A stretch of DNA of 64,000 bases from positions 5,651,501 through 5,715,500 of the forward strand of contig JANUWF010001176.1 of assembly GCA_026120185.1 (NCBI GenBank), in the 5' to 3' direction. The translations under genes were made by a program, and so were the position numbers. This document shows, piece by piece, positions 35,667-47,889 of this stretch (positions are counted from its first letter, which is position 1; each line of letters opens with the position of its first letter). The notes under the pieces are model-generated. The model had not been told where the DNA came from. It ran no database searches and worked only from the letters and a program-made list of their open reading frames with translations. This DNA comes from Voacanga thouarsii (lineage: Eukaryota; Streptophyta; Magnoliopsida; Gentianales; Apocynaceae).

Positions 35667-38600
35667 TGTAACACCCCATTACCTAGGCCCGCCAGGGCCA
35701 AGGATGTCGCACCGTCCATAGGATAAGAGGTCTTTATAACTAGGTCACACAAATAAAATAGCGAAATAAAAATAATACTTTAATTTAAAATTTATTACAT
35801 CCTAAGAATAAATCCATGAATTCCCAAAACAAATCCATAAGCAAAATTATCCACTCTTAACTCCCTAAAGCAACACATAAAAATAAATGACAACATTCTC
35901 TTCTAAGGCAGATAACACTAGCTACTCATCCCCACAGCAGGATCGACCTGAAATCATGGTAAAAAGGTGATGGGCAGAAATCTCAGTAAGTCCGTGTGTG
36001 CTTTGAGTGTCCAGTGGAAATAGTTCGTGAATGCAAAGTATAAAACCTTTATAAAAGAAATACTGGCAAGCAATAAACATTAGTCAAAAGCAAGAGTGGT
36101 GCTTTGGCTTTTTCAACCTTACGTAATCAATAAAATCAACCACTCAAAAGAAATGATCATGGGTTACCACACGTTGGGCCCCATAACCGATCAGAATGTC
36201 GACACTTTGTGCAAACTGACAAAAAAGGTAGGTGATCGGCCTACCGGGCAAGATACTCCTCCTTTTCTATACCCAAAACAACAACCGGGTGTCCATTCCA
36301 ACAAAACACAGTTACTTGAATGAAAAATAAACAACTGCTAGCTCGGACCGGTACGACCTACTGGACTGACATCTTATCTGGGAAGGACTCACCCCTCAGA
36401 GGTGGCTACCTACTGAGAGACTCACCCTAACCCTTCAAAGACTAGTCCTAACAGTCCACCCTTATTGAGTACTCAACGTAATGTAACCTACTTGGGAAAA
36501 TGAACAAACCATAGTTCCACATGAAAATGGCAATTGAGGGTCTCCAAAGTCTTTGTCAAAATCAGTTTTGGAAAGAGTTTTTAATTAGAGTAAATCTGCT
36601 TATGGATTTTCAAATAATTTGTTTGATTGTAATAAGAAAGGAGTTAATCTTCAATTTCCTTACAGAAATGAGTGTCCATGCATTCTACATTTGACTTGCC
36701 ATAATAAACATTTTACAACAATCAAGTTTTATGCAGGAGCTTACCTGATCCTTACTCACAATAAAAGGTCTCCAATAGCTGATCTAACCCCGCATGGGCA
36801 AATACAAACCACAATCAAACTCAAGCCAAAATCCACTTTCTCAATTTAAACAACTCAACTCACTATTACTATGATCTTAGTGTCCCAAGCTTTAAGGCCA
36901 AACAATAAATAAATAGGTTTATAAGCTAAGCCTAATTTGATATTTAAAATAATTAATGTTTTGAGAAACAGGTACTAATAAGTTGATGGTTTAAATCTTG
37001 CGAAGAAAAATTTAGAGTTTATTTGATAAAGAGCCCTAGGTGGTACTAGGTAAAATAATGATTTATTAATAATTTAGTTGTTAAAAATAATTGATAACTA
37101 AAATTAGTTGAAAATAAATTTAATGAGTCTTGCTTGAAAAATAATAAATAAATTTTTAATGGGTTTTGATTAAAGATAATAATTAAATTTTTAGTAATAA
37201 ATATTTTACTAATTATGATTATTTCCATAAAAGGCTTTAGTTGCTTTTATTATTTTATATAATATCTACATATATATATATATATTATTTTTCTAGGAAA
37301 AACTATTATTTATTTGACTAAAATATCCTTATTATATATAATAATCCAAATCTACCCCTCATAGGGTTTTTTTCGAAATTACTAGCAAAATCATATTATG
37401 AAATATTTTATTCATGAAATAAAAATTAACTTAGGGACAACTAGGTCATGATCATATTTCTATGACTAACCACAATCATGAACATATACAATCCTTCAAT
37501 TCATCAACTCATCCAAATCATGCATATAAGCATAGATCTAGACTTACTAAGGCATGGTATAACCTTTACTAGCATAAATATAATCATGATTTTAATAATC
37601 ACACAAGAATATAAATCCTATTCATCATAGATGACATAATCTCTGGCATACTTGATCATGGAGACATGCATTAAACCTCAAAACATCAAACAATCAACTA
37701 AGATAACCCATCCATGCATAAATCCCATCTCTATCATATTCATACATATGTTCATGCTTCACTCTCAACTCATCACAACAATATATACTTAAACCCCATT
37801 CATGATTCATCTTCTATCAACATTATCCTAGAGACATGAATTTAGAATTTAAAAGAAGGGTTAAAAAGACTTACTTGATTGATGAAAACCTTGAAGGAGT
37901 TTCGAATGAATCTCAACTCCTAGATGACTAGATCTGTCCAAGGAAGATGGAGAAAGCATGGCAATTGGAGAAGAAGCCATTCGGCCAAGAGAGAGAGGTT
38001 CGGCCGAGAGAGAGAGAGAGACCATTAGCATGCTTATTCATATATATATTCATTAGAGATCAAGATTAGAGAAGATGAAGTTGTTAGAACAACCCTACCT
38101 TGAAGGTGTTCTTGAGCCTTCACAAAACTTTTAGTTTTTTATCCAAAAGATCAAGTTGGATTTGGGAGTTTGATGTTAAAAATGGTGTGGATGGACTCAC
38201 AGCAGTGAATAGATGAAATCTAGAATTTTTAGAAGAAGTTTGAAGTGATTTGGAGAGGTATTAGGTGAAAGGAAGGAGTAGGTGTTTTTGGTGTGCTATG
38301 TGTTCTTGAAGGTTGAAGAGAATAGATAGGTTTTGTTCAAGGCTGGCCGAATTGCTGAAGGGATTAGGGCTGCCGATTTGTTTGTAGCATTTTGGAAGAT
38401 GATTTTCTGGTTTGGAAGGGAAAAGGAAAGGCTAGTTGTTGAAATCCCTCAAGAATATTTTTGGGAAGCAAATTTGGAAACTAAATACTACAAGAATATC
38501 TTTGATTGTTGGAGAGCTTTTGGGAAGTTGCCATGGCCGAATTTCTGTGCAGAGTTTCAGCTGGATGAAAGCTGGTTGAAGGAGGCTAAGGGTGGCTGAA

Positions 38601-39965
38601 AATAAGGAGTATAATGGTGAAGGGAAGGTCTGGTTGTTTGAGAGATATTTTATGAAAAGTTGCTAAATTATGATGGCTGAAATTTTGGTATCCAAATCAA
38701 GGCATGATTGCAGAAATTTGTTGGAGAGATTTTTGGGCAGCCATGTCTGAATTTCGTGCAGGAGCTTGAGGAAGACAATGGAGCTTTGATCATGGCTGTT
38801 TAAGAGTGGTTTGTACAGAAGAAAGCTGGAGTCTTGGCTAGGGATGAATTAGGAAACAAAGCTGGAAAAATCACTGCATAGAATTTCGTAAGGCTGGAAT
38901 TTTTCTGGGTAGTTTTCGGCTGTCATTTTCCAGTCAGCTTGCAGGGAGTTTGAAGGGGATTTTAGGGGTCTTTGAAGGCTGGTTTCCAGGCTTCTTTATG
39001 GAGGAAAAAATTGGCTAAGATACTGAACAAAAACTAAAAGAAAACAGCTTGGTTTCGGACCTCCAAAGCTGCGATTTTGCTCACGGATTTTTCTGGTTTT
39101 GCACAGCTTTTGTGCAGTCCGAAAATGGCCAGAAATATTCAGGTTTCAAGCTAATCAAAAGGACCATTTTCTGGCAGCATTTGGGAGGGAATAATGGCTA
39201 AGAATTTCATCCTCTTGAAAGCACAAGAAGCTGGAAAAATTTCAGTTCAATGCATGAAGGTAAATGAACCTAGCTAGAGTGAAGTTTTAGAGAGTTCACT
39301 AGGGAAATTAATTCACTTGAAATCCTTCCCCCTCTTCCATGGTTTCGGTCCATAAGATGTCTTTCTCTAAGACATTTTGAACCTTCAAAACAACAGCTCA
39401 TTGCTGTAATTTTTCTAGAATAAAATTGGCTTGAACAAATTGAACATCCTAATGGATTGAGAAATAGGAAAAATTAAGGATTAAGAGGAATTGAATTCTT
39501 CTTAGGAATTTTGTGTAGAGTAAAAGAGTAGGATTAGGATACTCCTATCATGCCTCTCTTAGGACAACATCTCTACCCTACTCCAAAGAACATAAGGCCG
39601 AAAATAACACTTCCCAAGCAAAAATAAATTTTAATCAAGCTAAAGCTCCTATGATGGAATTTGAACCCAAGACTTCAAGAATTAATTCCATAGCTCTAAC
39701 CACTAAACTACAACAACTTTTATTCTTATTTTCTCTCTAAAAAAATATTTTCCTATTCAATCCTCAAGCTATCACCCTTTTTCCACCTCAAGAAAAAATT
39801 ACCATTTTGCCCTTCTCACTCAATAATCATAATCAAGCCCTCTAGACTATAAAACTCAAATTCAATGCACATAAAATCACATAAAAATATATTTAAACAT
39901 ACAATGAAATATGATATGCATCCCAACCCTCTTACTCTAAGGTTGGTTTTGACTGGGGTTTCACA
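35667..39965 (+). mobile_element. Solo LTR B (4.3-kb family)
   Basis: TGTAACACCCCATTACC to GGGGTTTCACA, 4299 bp. TSD caaaa (35662-35666) and taaaa (39966-39970), one mismatch. The intact copia-2 5' LTR around 53455 shows the uninterrupted site (ctaaaatgactaaaatgctc), which confirms the insertion point. It is more diverged from A and C than they are from each other. It contains CGGCCG plus GA (38001-38021), a weak hairpin (38975) and the antisense tRNA-like module (39651-39718). The open frame at 38333-38599 is not conserved in A or C. Confidence 0.9.
39651..39718 (-). other. Antisense tRNA-like module in LTR B
   Basis: On the minus strand: GTTGTAGTTTAGTGGTTAGA with the A-box-like TAGTGGTTAGAG at 39694-39705, then GGGTTCAAATTCC (B-box-like) at 39657-39667, 25 bases apart, as in LTR A. 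It is the best preserved of the three copies. Confidence 0.55.
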
Positions 39966-40904
39966 TAAAATATCCTTATTATTAAATAGCTGTATTTTAT
40001 CATTTTGAATATTTCCATTTATCACCATATAGAAATATTAACCCCAAGAATAATATTGCTAAGGTAATGTCTCCAACCTATAGGTGAAATAACAGAAATG
40101 CCCCTTTATGTAACACCCATCAATAAGACAGGATAATTGTACTAACACCTATCTTAAAGACATCTACTATCCTTATATCTCTAGTATGATAATCCATGAC
40201 TCACTCGAATATACTTGCTTATCATTGAAAGATACACAAAAGTATACATTTTAGAGTCACATTCCCCGGGCCTTGGATCATTAGATTATCCCGGACAATC
40301 ACAAGGGGGTGATTTAACCTCACTAAATAAAATATAGAAACTTTGTTACATGAGTCCGTCTTAACTAACTAGAGTAATACATTCAACATCCAAGGATATT
40401 GATCTCACAAAAGAGAACTCACCCAATATACATCAAAGTATAAAACCCTAACTTCACCAGACCACCAACTCATACTCAATTATGATGGTATCTATCCACG
40501 CTGTAACAGTAATAGTATGGTCTCTATAATTATAGTACTTTAAGAGAGACCACTACTACAGGTCCAATTCTACGTATTTGAAATACGCTTATGCTAAAGA
40601 TGTGAGTGAACTACTTACTGATTCAAGGTAAACCACTTCTTATTGGAAATCAGGGCACAATAGTCTTACTTTGATGAAATGCCTAATTTCATCAAACGAC
40701 TAAGAACTCAATTTTACTTATATGACAAGTATCTATGGTCTATACCCTACTGTGAAGAACGACCCAACATATAGACCATTAGTTGTTATACTTAGATCTT
40801 TAAATATGCAACAATATAAGAAACAAACTAAATTGAATGAATAAATATTTTATTACAAAATGTTTACACAAAATACATAGTCTTTGAGGGCATACTTTCC
40901 AATA

Positions 40905-40921
40905 ATCTTCCACTTGCACTA
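40905..40921 (-). other. Copia-2 polypurine tract
   Basis: On the minus strand AGTGCAAGTGGAAGAT directly precedes the 3' LTR, the usual position and form (AAGTGGGAGAT) of a copia plus-strand primer. Confidence 0.65.
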
Positions 40922-40990
40922 CAAAGACTAAGAAAGTCCACAAATGCCCACCCCTATGAAATCTAAGTGTCTGCGAAATACCTTTTCTGT

Positions 40991-42501
40991 CTAAGGCTTA
41001 GTAAAGGGATTCGCCAGATTGTTGACAGAGGAAATCTGATCAACCAGAATATCCCATTTCTGGATGAACTCCTGGATGATGTGATACTTCCTCTCTATGT
41101 GCTTGCCCTTCCTATGGTTTTGAGGTTCCTTGTATTGTGACACTACTTCAAAGTTATCATAATATATGGTGACAGGCCTATCCATGTGTGGTACTACTCC
41201 AAGTTCCATGAAGAACTTTCGGAGCTACACAGCTTTTTTAGAAGCTTCTAAAGCAACAACGTACTCAACTTCCATAATAGAATCAGCAATGTAATATTGC
41301 TTGATACTTCTCCAGAAAATAGCTCATCTAGACAAAGTGAAGACATATTCACTAGTGAATTTTCTTTCATCTTTATCTGCCTGAAAATCTGAGTCTATGT
41401 AACTAGTAAAAACCAAATCATCAGCACGATATACAAGTATATAATCTCTTATTTCCTTAAGATATTTAAGTATATACTTTACGGCTTACCAATAAGCTTC
41501 CCCTGGGTTTAACTAATATCTACTAGCCATGTCTACTGCAAAGCAGATATTTATCCTAGTACAAAGTATAGCATACATGAGACTTCTAACAACCAAAGTA
41601 TAAGGGATCCTGCTCACTTTCTTCTTGTTTTCATTTATCTGAGGACACTACTTGGAAGATAAGGATAATCCATATCTAAAGGGTATAATAGCCCCTTTAC
41701 ATTGATCCATGTTGTACTTGAGTAATATCTTGTCAATGTAAGAAGAATGGGATAAACCTAACATTCTTTGCTTCTATCTCTAAAAAGCTTAATGCTTAGA
41801 ATATAACTTGCTTCTCCTATATCTTTCATGCTAAATTAACTAGATAGCCAAACCTTAATGGATTACAATGTCCCTACATCATTTCCAATAAGCAGAATGT
41901 CATCTATATAAAGTACCATGAAAATCACTTTGCCACTGTCTTATTTCCTATACACACATGGTTCATCTATGTTTTGAGTGAAACTATAAGCTTTCACAGT
42001 TTCATCAAAATGTATGTTCCATACTCATGATGCTTGCTTAAGTCCATAGATAGACTTCTTAAGTTTACAGACCATTTGTTCTTGACCTCTAGCAACAAAA
42101 CCTTCTGGCTGGGACATATAGATATCTTTGCTAAGATAACCATTTAAGAAGTCCATCATGACATCCATCTACCATATTTCATAGTCATAATAACATACGA
42201 TGGCTAAGATAATTTAGATAGACTTAAGCATGGCTACTGGTGAAAAGGTCTCCTCATAATTGATCCATTCTTTCTGAGTATAACATTTAGCAACCAACCT
42301 CACTTTATATGTTTCAACCTTTCCATCCATACCTCTTTTCCTCTTGTATACCCACTTACATCTAATGGGTTTTTTTCTATTAGGTGCAGTGACAAGATCC
42401 CAGACTTGATTGAGGTACATGGACTCAATCTCAGCATTCATAACTAGCTACCATTTATCTGCATTAGCATCAACAACGGCCTCCTCGTATCTACTAGGAT
42501 C
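40991..42501 (-). pseudogene. Copia-2 reverse transcriptase and RNase H
   Basis: RT begins near 42440 with MNAEIESMYLNQVWDLV, then CKWVYKRKRGMDG, RLVAKCYTQKEWINYEETFS, DIYMSQPEGFV, KKSIYGLKQAS and the active-site block LYIDDILLIGND (YIDD encoded at 41899-41910). RNase H follows (YIDSDFQADKDERKF, then MEVEYVVALEASKKAV) and ends HIERKYHIIQEFIQKWDIL near 41050 and NNLANPFTKP. Several stops and a few missing residues show it is dead, although the YIDD motif is intact. The enzyme would make the element cDNA in cytoplasmic particles. Confidence 0.92.
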
Positions 42502-43447
42502 TTATTCTTGATTATCAGAGACTAGATTATAGATCTCTTTGGTCCACCTTTCTAGAACTCTTGTGATCCTCCCACTATGATGAAGCTCATTTTGTATAGG
42601 AACATCCGATAGAATTTCTCTTGGTTCCTCGATTAGAGTGTTAGAAGTACCTAAAGTTGAATCAGTGACCAACTTCTTTTCCAACTGTATTCTGCTTGAA
42701 CTTATGGTGGAAGTAACTTGCTCATCCTCTAAGTATCTAGCATTAGTACTAACAAGTACTTTATGCTCTTGAGGATGATATAAATATCCATCTCTCGTTT
42801 CTTTTGAATACCCAACGAAGTAGCATAACTCTGATCTTAGTTCTTGCTTACTTCCTTTTGTCAGCACATAAGCTAGATAACCCCATATCTTTATATGGTT
42901 CAAACAGGGCTTTCGTCCAGTCCACATCTCATAAAGTGTCCTAGGTACTAATTTAGAAGGTACAAAGTTCAAAATATATGTTGCTATTTCTAAGGCATAC
43001 CCCCACTTCCCAAAAATAAATAGGAAGAGACGCATGACTTATCATGCTTCTGACTATTTTCATCAAAGATCTATTTCTTCTCATAGCTACTCCCTTCTAT
43101 TGGGGAGTCCCAGGGGCAATTAACTGAGATAATATGCCATGATGTGAAAAGTAATCCTTAAACTGACCGAGGAGGTACTTTCCACCACAACCCAATCTCA
43201 AAGTTTTAATTAATTTACTTGTTTGACGCTCCACTTCAGCCTTAAACTACTTAAATTTATTAAGAGAGTCGGACTTACATCTCATCATATAAATATAACC
43301 AACACAAGTGTGATCATCAGTAAAAGTGATAATATACTCATAGCCTCCTCCAGCTGGTGTAGTCATCGGACCACAAACATCTGTATGAACTAATGCAAGT
43401 ATTTTCATGGCTCTATCTACCTTTTTTGTAAATGACCCATTGGTCAT
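42502..43447 (-). pseudogene. Copia-2 integrase, right of the D insertion
   Basis: Starts at the D target site with MTNGSFTKKVDRA, then LVHTDVCGPM, GGYEYIITFTDDHT, GGKYLLGQFKDYF, PGTPQ followed by a stop where N is expected, and the C-terminal part WGYALEIATYILNFVPSK, YEMWTGRKPCLNHIKIWGYL and YHPQEHKVLVSTNARYLEDE. The catalytic HTD and FTDD aspartates are visible. Joined to 49893-50116 it completes the integrase zinc region. Stops lie near 43247 and in the PGTPQ block. Confidence 0.9.
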
Positions 43448-44313
43448 TGATAGGGGCTAAATTAGTCATGTTTTTTCTAATTATTTGAGACTCTTTTATG
43501 ATACATTTTGTTCAATAATTAGTCATATTCTGTCATATTTGAGATTTTACCCTTGGAAAGGTATTTTGTTTATTATTTCAGATTTTATGGGTAAAATAAA
43601 GCGAAAACGTCGCAAAACAGAATAGAGGTGGCGCCGGCTAGGACAGAGGAACCGGCGTCGGCCATATGCTGATGACATGAACTTCGAAGCGACAAAAAAT
43701 TGTTGAAACCAGACCGAAACAAAACCGAACCGACGCCGGCTCTACTAGCCAAGGCGGCGTCGGCTACACTCTGGACTACATTATGCTGAAATCGAGAAAA
43801 ATCGACGAACAACGAAAGAAACAAAACACAACCGGCACCGGCTCAGCAGCCAAGGCGGCACCAGCTGTGCTCTGAGGAAAAGACAGAGCTTTGATTTTTG
43901 TACGCGATTTTTAGTAATCTGTGGAATTTTAGTGTCTTCCTACTTCTACTCGGCCAAGAACCTTGCACCAACGAGTTTAGGCACTTCTTAAGCCTATAAA
44001 TAGATGGAAAACACAAGGGAAAATGGGAGAATTCATAGATTACCCTAGAAAATCACTCAAACCAAAGGAGAAATTCTTCAATTCAAGGAGGGTTGTTCAA
44101 GAAAAAGAAAACAAAGTAAAAGAAAGCACTCATAGACAAGCCTCCTTCTTCTTCATTTGAAGACCTTCTTGTACAATGATATATTATTTGTTTTATTGTA
44201 ATTTGACATTGTTTTAGATATTCATGATATTTAGAGTTATTTGATCATTTGATTAATTAATTGTTCTTCTTGGTATTTAATTAATTGGGCTTATTACAAG
44301 ATTAATTGGTTGT
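43448..44313 (+). repeat. Element D 5' LTR, 3'-truncated
   Basis: Aligns with solo LTR L from 12554 to about 13412 (through GATTAATTGGTTGTTT), then runs into a T-tract and the PBS. It contains GGCGCCGGC-type modules (43627-43873) and TATAAATA at 43995-44002 within CTTAAGCCTATAAATAG. Confidence 0.85.
43995..44002 (+). promoter_or_regulatory. TATA box of D LTR
   Basis: TATAAATA, same upstream context as in H and L. Confidence 0.6.
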
Positions 44314-44324
44314 TTTTTTTTTTT

Positions 44325-44342
44325 TGGCGCCGTTGCCAAGGA
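44325..44342 (+). other. D primer-binding site (tRNA-Asp type)
   Basis: TGGCGCCGTTGCCAAGGA is 16 of 18 identical to the complement of the plant tRNA-Asp 3' end. Confidence 0.85.
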
Positions 44343-44609
44343 ACAATAGTATAAAAGCTTGGATTTTGTTGATTTAACCATGTAAATATGTAAATACGTA
44401 AATATGTAAATATGTACAATTGTTCTTTTCGCAAAAATGTGCTATCTTTTATATATTGTGTATTTGTGTATATCCTTGTAACCTAACCTACTAACTTTGA
44501 CTATGTTCTATTAACTAACTTTGCATTCTTTTAATCTTGTTTTAATTACAAATTCTGTATCTAACTTGCTTCTTTATTATTATTATTTTTTAGGTGTTAT
44601 CCTTGGTTC

Positions 44610-45949
44610 ATGGCCCAAAAATCCGAAGGCAAGATAGTTGATTTTGACCCTGAAATCGAAAGAACACTATTAAAGATCCACCGGACAATCCAAAGGTACT
44701 TGATCATCGAAATGGATAGTACTCAAAATAATGCTGGGAATATGAGGGTTATAGATGACTTTGTGAAACCTACAATCTCGGTCATAGGCTCGAGTATTTT
44801 GAAATAAAGCCCAATATTATCCAGATGGTTCAAAACATGGTTCAATTTGATGGGTTACCTGAAGAAAATCCCAATGCTCATTTAGCAAGTTTCCTTGAGA
44901 TTTGTGATACTTTTAAGATGAATGTTGTTTCTGAGAATGCCATAAAGTTAAGACTTTTTCCTTTTTCTTTGAGGGATAGAGCCGAATCATGGTTAAAGTC
45001 TTTACCTACCGGTTCCATCACTACTTGGAATGCCCTAGCTGAAAATTTTCTAACCAAATATTTCCTTCCAGCTAGGATAGCCAAACTTAGGAACGAAATA
45101 TTTACCTTCCAACAATTAGATTCTGAGCCCTTGTATGACAGTTAAGAGAGATTTAAGGAGATGTTGAGAAAATGCCCACACCACGGATTTGAGCTCGGAA
45201 TGCAGATGCTCATCTTTTTGAATGGCCTCACGTTTGCAACAGGTTAAGTGGTGGACTCTTCTACAGGGGGTTCCATCAATCATAAGACCTCGAAATAGGT
45301 ATTTGATCTTATTGAAAATCTGGCTTCTAAGAACTATTCGTGGGGAAGTACAAGGTCTAGAGCTCGTGTGCAACGAGTACATAAAGTGGATGCTTGGCAA
45401 CATTGGAAGCTAAGGTGGACACCTTAACTCAAAAGATGGAACAAATGGTGATGCCTCAAGGCCAGGTATTAAACGTAAGTTGTGATTTTTGTGGAGAGGG
45501 ACACCCCAATCATGAATGCCAAAACATGGGTTCACTCCAAGAAACCTCGGAACAAGCGGCCTTCACAGGTAATGTCTGGTCAGGTAACAACCCTTATAGC
45601 TCTACTTATAATTCTATGGAGAAATCACCCTAATTTCTCTTGGAATAATGGAAATCAACCTAGGCATGGCTCTTTCAATTTTGGAGGAAATCAAAGAAAC
45701 CAAAACCCCATGAACAATAACGCGGCACCTTCAAAGCCACCATTGGAAGAATTGATTGGCCAATTGGTAAATACAACGGAGACTAAGTTCCAAGGGGTCG
45801 ATGTTACAACATGGAACCTAGAGGCCTTTATGCGCAACTTGGAAAACCAAATTGGTCAACTAGCTAAACTATTGGGAGATCGTCAAGTTGGGACATTGCC
45901 AGGAAACACTAAGGAAAATCCCCAGGATCAAAGCCGTGGAAAGTATTGA
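44610..45949 (+). pseudogene. D gag (capsid plus zinc knuckle)
   Basis: N-terminus MAQKSEGKIVDFDPEIERTL. The gag core at 44825-45240 reads [74 protein letters not shown], then a TAA in place of W before ERFKEML. The zinc knuckle CDFCGEGHPNHEC is at 45481-45519. The C-terminus carries LENQIGQLAKLLGDRQVGTL and GNTKENP, standard for plant gypsy gags. At least three frame changes (near 44805, 45240-45390 and 45630) and a few stops inactivate it. Pol does not follow. Confidence 0.9.
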
Positions 45950-46770
45950 AGCCAATTTTTTCGTTTTACTTTACTTTTAGTTTTGTGCTTGAGACAATTT
46001 TTACTTCTGTCGTTTTGATTGGTTGTTTTTCATAAATTATAGTGCATTTTTCATCATTATTGTGTGTTCATCATTTTTATTGATTTAAAAAAAAAAGTTG
46101 AAAACCGGACAGAATGCAACCAGTGCCGGCTAAGGCTAGGACTGGTGCCGATTCCTGTCGGGTAAGGGGCAACATATAGGCCATTTTGGCCACTTTTCTT
46201 TCAAAATCTCCAACTCCCTCTCAAATTCTCTTTAACCCGTGCCGGCTTCACCTCCCCAACTTCCCAAACTTTAATTCACCTCCTAATCACTTCTATAACA
46301 TTTATCTACCTCTCTTTTGTTGATCCTACGGATCAAAATCTCAAGATCTTTCATTTTTGCCCAACAAACTTACCATCAATCCACAGGCAAGGAGCTTAGA
46401 TTTCTGTAAATAGCTTACATCTTTTGCTTGCCCATGCATACACGAGCATAAAGGTATGATTTTTATTCACGTCCCATGATTAAAATGGTGTAGATGATTC
46501 TTTCTAATTTTAGGGACAATTTTGACCGAAAATTAGGATTGTTTATGTTATCTTGAATTGTGCATTCAAGTATACATGATCATGTGAATGAAGGCATTGG
46601 GGATATTCAACACGTTTATTCTTTACAGTAAGCTTTCCATGTGTTATTGCAGGTTGTGTTGAATTGATTGGAGGGGATTAAATTGATTGTAGATTGGAGT
46701 GTGACATACATTGAAGGAGTTTGGGCTTTGTGGTTGTGAGATTGGTTGAGGGTTGAGTGTGAGTTGAGGA
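45950..46770 (+). other. D spacer between gag and ORF2
   Basis: Non-coding. It holds AACCAGTGCCGGCTAAGGC, GACTGGTGCCG (46118-46150) and GTGCCGGCTTC (46239), the same GC-rich module type found in the LTRs but here in the internal region. The part from 46450 to 46660 is T-rich and may be a spliced leader of ORF2 (inference). Confidence 0.5.
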
Positions 46771-47889
46771 TTGTGTTTGCAAAGGGTAGCTACACCCTGT
46801 TTTAAGTTTTTAAGCTCAATTGTTCTATCCTCCTATTTTCACCATTCCTTACTTGCTAACTTGTCTAGAGCACGGGGTCATTCATCTAAAAGGGCGAGAG
46901 CTTCCTCTTCTTCAGTCCCTTCATCCATCGATCCTTTGTTCCTTAGACCAACTTAGTTTATCGATCTATCTTGTGAGGAATGGTACAATAGGAGAGCATC
47001 TAACAAAATCATTATAGAACGTACTTTCGCACCTACCCTAGACCGTGCCCTTAAATTAGGAATGATGTTTAGCAGGCTAGGATGGGGTTCGATAGTATAG
47101 CTGAAAGGGAAGTATTGTCCAGTGCTTATCAAGGAATTCTATGATATGGTTGACAAAGGCAATAAACATCTTCCCCATATTGAGACGAGAGTGAAAGGAA
47201 TCCCCATTGTCATCACCCAAAATCAATTAGCTAATCTCCTTCAGGTGTTTAATGATGATTCTTAGCAAGGAATAGACGTGAACAATCAAAAAAATCTTTC
47301 TGACCTAAATTGGGATGCCAGTAGGACTTGAGCCACTCTAGGGTTGTATAAGCATAATGTGTTTCAAGCCAACAGTTTCTATTCGAACAATGATCTTGCT
47401 GTCAACTTTAGAGCTCTAGTCTATATGTTTAGGTTCAATGTTGTACCCTGTGCTAGTGGTTTTAATGAGACTCGACTTATTGACATCTACATTTTTCATC
47501 GAATGATAAACACCCTGCCTATCCCTCTTGCACCACTAATTATACAATCCATTAGGGATGTGGTTCATCACTGTCTCTCTACAAAAGCCTTCGTCTTCCC
47601 TTTGGTTATAATGAAAATTCTGAAAGACTTTGGCATTAGTATTGAGGAAGAACTAATGGAGGCTACCACTGAGCATGATATGATTACGGAACAAACTCTG
47701 CTAAGTTACGAGTACAAGTATAACCAGGAGTTGACAAAGTGGCTAATCCCATATGAGGTCAGACATCCCGGTCAGGCTAGGCCACCCACTGTGGAAGAGG
47801 AGCAACCACTGCCACTAGCAGTGCACGAGCTAGCAGTTCTCAGTCCCTACCCCGGACTGACTTTGAGACTACTGTGCTGGGATAGTTAG
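46771..47889 (+). pseudogene. D ORF2, conserved protein of unknown function
   Basis: A single frame of 373 codons with only four stops (46954-46956, 47098-47100, 47263-47265, 47329-47331) and no frameshift. A Ser/Arg-rich N-terminus (HSSKRARASSSSVPSS) is followed by FIDLSCEEWYNRRASNK, LIKEFYDMVD, RVKGIPIVITQNQLANLLQV, FRFNVVPCASGFNETRLIDI, NTLPIPLAPLI, KAFVFPLVIMKILKDFGI and a Pro/Glu-rich tail. F ORF2 is homologous. The three TAGs and one TGA fit C-to-T decay of CAG and CGA codons. It resembles the plant-specific putative plant transposon protein domain found in retroelements; it is not RT, integrase or protease. Confidence 0.75.

Larger units (their letters stand above)
34801..40904 (-). 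repeat. Copia-2 3' LTR, interrupted by solo LTR B
   Basis: TGAAGGATC at 34801 to ACTTTCCAATA at 40904; the terminal CA has mutated to TA compared with CCGACA in the 5' LTR. It contains a direct duplication of about 126 bp (units starting near 35346 and 35473) around AATTAATTATCTTTTCTGGG, also present in the other LTR at about 53137 and 53263. Confidence 0.9.

Noticed and set aside
38333..38599. 88-codon frame in solo LTR B
   Set aside because: It looks protein-like but the matching regions of A and C have different, broken frames.
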